Source: a bacterium (lineage in GTDB: Bacteria > Campylobacterota > Campylobacteria > Campylobacterales > Sulfurimonadaceae). From it: DNA of 55,161 nt. Every line of letters begins with the position of its first letter. The first letter of the stretch is position 1. The notes under the pieces are model-generated. The model did not search any database. It was not told where the DNA came from and saw nothing but the letters and a program-made list of their open reading frames with translations. A program made the position numbers and the translations under genes. The stretch spans positions 1 to 55,161 of the forward strand of contig JAHJJX010000002.1 in NCBI GenBank assembly GCA_018822665.1. The letters run 5' to 3'. Positions 54,601 through 55,161 of this stretch are shown here, piece by piece.

Positions 54601-55161
54601 ATATCTAATGGAACCATCAGATTCTTGTGCAATTTCATAAGAATTTTCATTATTAAAAATTATACCGCCATTTCCGGTCGATGTAATAGTTTGAGAAATT
54701 GTAAAAGCATTTGTAAATCCGACTTCTTCATTCCCTGCGTTTATGCTGGCATGATTGAGAGACACATCTACTACACTATTTCCATTTATATCATCTACTG
54801 CAATCGGAGCTTCATTTGCAGGAGTAAATAGGCCTGTTGCACTATTGTAAACACCATCAGCAAAATTGAGTGATTCAACATTTTTAACATTATCTGCTCC
54901 GTCTCTGTCCGAAACACTGTCTTCTACGGTAAAACTGCCATCACTATTTTTTACAATGGTATAATCTTCTCTATTCCCGCTAAATACTGCAACATCATTC
55001 CCTGAACCACCATCTATACGATCATCTCCGGCTCCTCCGTGAAGTGTATCATTACCTTCACCGCCGTAAATCTCTCTTCCCGTATCATTATTATAAATGA
55101 TATCGTTGCCTGCTCCTCCGTCTATTCTTTCTATATCTTGTAAATCCGGAGCATTTTCTGC
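45670..55161 (-). CDS. Giant RTX adhesin, C-terminal part (5' end outside the window)
   Basis: The frame is open to the window edge, so at least 3163 residues are visible. A GTG at 54765 lies inside a repeat and is not the start. From the edge it holds an RTX block, a LamG/concanavalin-like domain (about 54765-54270) and several cadherin/VCBS-like Tandem-95 repeats (NDTDADGDTLSIT, ANYNGAASFTYTVSDSHG). RTX blocks at about 52850-52500, 51600-50950, 50650-50400 and 49850-49400 follow (GGXGXDXXX). Near 47690-46740 lies an altered RTX array. A roughly 60-residue module ending NVExIxFADGxYD recurs five times after RTX blocks. The C-terminus (about 130 residues, ending LEISTQITIEES) should be the type I secretion signal. 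The convergent T1SS operon is the likely exporter. Confidence 0.93.
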   Translation of the reverse strand, partial: AENAPDLQDIERIDGGAGNDIIYNNDTGREIYGGEGNDTLHGGAGDDRIDGGSGNDVAVFSGNREDYTIVKNSDGSFTVEDSVSDRDGADNVKNVESLNFADGVYNSATGLFTPANEAPIAVDDINGNSVVDVSLNHASINAGNEEVGFTNAFTISQTITSTGNGGIIFNNENSYEIAQESDGSIRYALRAENGSGWVWNDTGYDLPFNEQHNVTFTYDGASNTVKLYVDGSEVSSNSQNVPDSLKVYENNDLLFGERGTNNQSFEGTFDDIQIYDKALNADEIQTIADGGVIAGNNLVAHYDFEGNNPLEDKSGNGHDASLQNGAELIDETGDASKIQTDEDSSIIVDVLANDTDADGDTLSITQIDGQDVTDGNIATITDSDGNILGTASVTDDGKVNFTPGEYLQEMNDGESQDVTFSYTVSDGEFESSANVTVNVVGTTDNTAPDIQNDVTSVSEDVAIVITASSLLANDTDADGDTLTITSVQDAAHGTVSLDADGNVVFTPDANYNGAANFTYTVSDSHGATDTATVTLEVTSVNDVPEIKVQSTTTVDEDGSVNINYSATDVEGDVSVTAQANNGTVFVNENGTLTFTPNENFNGSDTITVTVTDADGAVTTQEVAVTVNAVNDAITQVTDTDTTANAVNENVADGTYTGVTLSATDVDGDAITYSLPEGVPFSIDANGQILTHGDIDFEANPSYTFDVTATSADGTTSTQSISIDVADVFENIAPEAHDVSYESIETGNSYATAEGLTPTTNSKDGWTGDDVIQREEGDSTTYAREGDDVVYGVEGNDSSKGQAGDDILYGFDGNDRLEGNEGSDTLYGGDGNDALYGDNSYGDQSQGGDDVLVGGAGNDMIDLLGKDGDHDTVVLTNDNFGFQDDVRNFSFGEDNLDVSEIVSSLNLTGSSADMAATLASHVTISTPDWKGPALNIEIDGQTQTVQFTSGTMKDEVIKILHGEDTLTNMFETMIDNGTLILQGSGSNPLETLEDTALTIDSSTLLSNDTDANGDTLSITGVTATENTHGTVSLNSDGDIVFTPDANYNGDASFTYTVSDGQGESDTATVTLHVDSVNDSITQVTDTDVTANAIFENVADGTYTGVTLHATDADGDEITYSIPDDVPFSIDENGQIVTHGAIDFETTPRYTFDVTATSADGTTSTMPVTINVADIQEMNVINGTDNAEWIQSGTDGIDTINALGGNDRIDGSAGADHINGGDGYDMVDYRDSNEGVNVNLATGEGSGGTAEGDTYESVEKVYGSSHDDTIVGRDDVGGDLIGNEGNDTIIAGDSGNWLHGGAGDDTLNGGAGDDRIRTGEGADFVDGGAGIDTLDYGDSDEAVNVNLATGEMSGGYAQGDTVSNVEKVIGSEYNDTITGTDGVDQLLGGDGDDTLKGGAGNDWLWEQGSTGNDTAVYDGNYEDFTITFDGSNYSVKDNNITDGDEGQDRLNGVETIQFADGIYDVASGEFTSFNDAPDAVDDIGTAGGVSITEADIGYTAQGTDGDDSRIAGSNTLNSQIDGLDGNDKLVGFAGADVIDGGAGNDTMYGGDNNDVMYGGDGNDYITGQNNDDIMIGGAGDDSIIGGAGNDIAVYEGNFADYTVEVVGSSYIRVTDNDGSEGVDKVYTSTEQIVFADGVYDVASHEFTEGATIDGITYESGAITTDEDHSVTIDVLANDTDADGDTLTITAAQAPTDAQGNVLGTVAIVDNKIVFTPNETLQAMDDGDAQNVTFNYTISDGQGGSDTASVTVNVTGSDDIPVINGTSGDDAIMWGTNDQEIMNGLEGDDYIIAKDGDDIINGGEGNDILRGGAGADTIDGGEGTDDTVQYRDSADAVNVNLTTGEGHGGDAEGDVITNVENVSGWTGDDTLTGNSEANTLYGEAGNDTLDGKAGNDALAGGTGDDTLTGGAGNDWINAGEGTDTAVFSGNKTDYTFTQNDNGTVTVQDNRDGSPDGTDTLKDVENIQFADGIVAIEELLDITAEAPTVSIVVGEGVEHMAQVIDIESMSAQGITQGEDGNYYQTSYQETAKLMKTETIEVGEAKTIRLDDAPEHGNVEINVAGVWTQAVVGQEYDAHSEVRFTPNEDVLSATKDIKIGTFGENVGTSKFTGDAEVSDWGKVSTDGKSVTFTDGDLSVTTTVVQNGANQKLASYDGSGNSVGSGIGDSDGGGLSRGETLVVEIEGQDVNQVVFQLDGLGGYFDANSSHATEVIITAYDKNGNEIDSQGGFRESGKFADTYEFTTTVPVHHFEITTQGSDGNFVVQNMTLSKTIVDEVKFTAIAEDGTELSVTSDINIQQGMHTSDITGLLPVSDHAMTKDVKVVDTDAMQAKGAIKVDGVWVVETGVQEVEPPMMNVMDSYDYPIDVTAALSDTDGSESLSVTITGVPEGATLSQGINNGDGTWTLAVPEGATSFADAITINVPLDAQNFTLGITSTSTESSSGDTNSVSESINIIVPDTEVSAEPEEVAVFAPTLEMSFGEVEIVTSSTSSSIHPDIPQSAATPNLDGATIKGDADSGYVKLQTSNDNDTVIAGNNYDGVDLKNGDDNLKIGDADAGWAKLDAGNGNNTIEAGDNWAEVVSGSGNDNVTIGDGSHKVSLGSGEDNLNAGNAGAGSASVDAGNDDDNVTLGNDWDIIKLGSGDDNLLAGNGSTSVDLGSGNDTAILGDGGAGYATIESSSGDNTIVAGNEWDKINLGSGNDNVQVGDNSTYINTGSGDDTLRAGNAGSGYASVDVGEGNDNVILGDGFERVDLGAGDDTLNVGKSDAGYTVIDAGSGDDTVVADYGWDKIDGGSGNDTVVFKGDATEYTVGERWGQTIVTHNETGNITELRNVESIKFGGEDAQSSNTVTSYEYPVNLTATLGSNEGSVALSFVTLENIPAGAVLSGAGVTGNTIDLTQLDSSNPVKMTSSEPLSNTALNNIVASVSATDENGEAHTVSTHAHLDESADIGSTIHMPDNKNAVEDATDGNDTIFMSEGKSAKGQEAHGGEGDDTIDVGGKDFEAYGEAGDDTFKVDSNNFESSGSGKSQSGGDASENDFAGIIDGGEGFDTVEFSNLIADEEMNIDFGVLEGSISNIESINLGEGTQNISLALEDVLTMTDTDNLLRIDGDETDSIKLDTQDGAVEWTLGEFKTDLETGQSYNEYTGQGEDGTVTLEISTQITIEES
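46740..47650 (-). repeat. Altered RTX array with alternating 18- and 21-residue units
   Basis: About 300 residues consist of units that begin GNDN or GDDT. Examples of 18 residues are GDDNLLAGNGSTSVDLGS and GNDNVQVGDNSTYINTGS. An example of 21 residues starts GDDTLRAGNAGSGYASVD. Each is two RTX-length turns, but only one of them keeps the GDD calcium motif. The second turn is a plain V-x-L strand. It probably forms a beta-roll with half the usual calcium sites. Confidence 0.65.

Noticed and set aside
46304-54700. Plus-strand open frames opposite the adhesin
   Set aside because: They mirror the GGXGXD repeats in other frames and have no start context; they are shadows of the repetitive gene.
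45670-54765. GTG at 54765 as the start of the adhesin
   Set aside because: The frame is open on to the window edge with RTX and VCBS-like sequence before it, so the true start lies outside.
1-55161. CRISPR arrays or rRNA genes
   Set aside because: No regularly spaced direct repeats with unique spacers and no rRNA-like sequence were seen.

Overview
The window reads as a chromosome segment of a low-GC member of the Campylobacterota, most like Sulfurimonas and its relatives. The evidence is the MutS7-type mismatch protein with a C-terminal HNH domain, the overall gene repertoire, and the AT-rich codon use. This assignment is inferred from gene content; no marker gene was compared. Chromosomal genes use the standard code, because several end in TGA (for example the stop codons at 16160, 24930, 28622 and 32285).

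Region 1 (1 to about 9150) is an integrated mobile region. From the left it holds a truncated relaxase and MobC, two small DNA-binding proteins transcribed divergently around repeated ATACTTAGTA boxes, an unknown zinc-ribbon-like protein and a large nested palindrome. Two genes follow that a standard gene finder misses, because their frames are interrupted only by TGA. One is split by a complete IS256-type element (3914-5222) with an 8-bp target duplication. Removing the IS and one duplication restores a single frame if TGA is a sense codon, and that frame ends at TAG inside a terminator hairpin. Two unknown genes, an integrase fragment, an ORF6N-type regulator and an intact tyrosine recombinase close the region.

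Region 2 (9212 to about 23640) is mostly housekeeping. It holds phosphomannomutase, an LpxR-like outer-membrane protein, a coupled pyrC / two-component / exbB-exbD cluster, glucokinase with a large phosphorylase-kinase-like GH15 protein, small membrane proteins, a patatin-like phospholipase, groES-groEL and a tRNA-Met(CAU).

Region 3 (23642-29864) is a decaying defence island of the type I restriction kind. hsdM and hsdR each keep their two ends but have lost the catalytic core. hsdS is joined in frame to the C-terminus of a DUF4917 protein. Between them sit a RhuM-family regulator, a relic of a second rhuM and an AlbA_2 ATP-binding regulator. Both RhuM and the ORF6N protein of region 1 carry perfect 31-33 nt palindromes inside the codons of the DNA-binding domain, and both share the same PLD-like C-terminal domain.

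Region 4 (30310-37408) holds an MFS transporter, RidA, a thioredoxin-like protein, dapE, a lipoprotein, a small unknown protein and MutS7. Region 5 (37613-55161) is a giant-adhesin secretion system: an OmpA/TSP3 protein, a TolC-OmpA fusion, an ABC exporter, a HlyD-type adaptor and a LuxR regulator on the plus strand. These are convergent with a Ser/Thr kinase and an RTX adhesin of more than 3,100 residues that runs off the window.

Across regions 2-5, but not in region 1, the 9-mer CCACATGCC occurs 12 times on both strands against roughly 0.1 expected. The usual context is TTCCACATGCC followed by G or A. It behaves like an uptake sequence or another genome-wide signal that I do not recognise.
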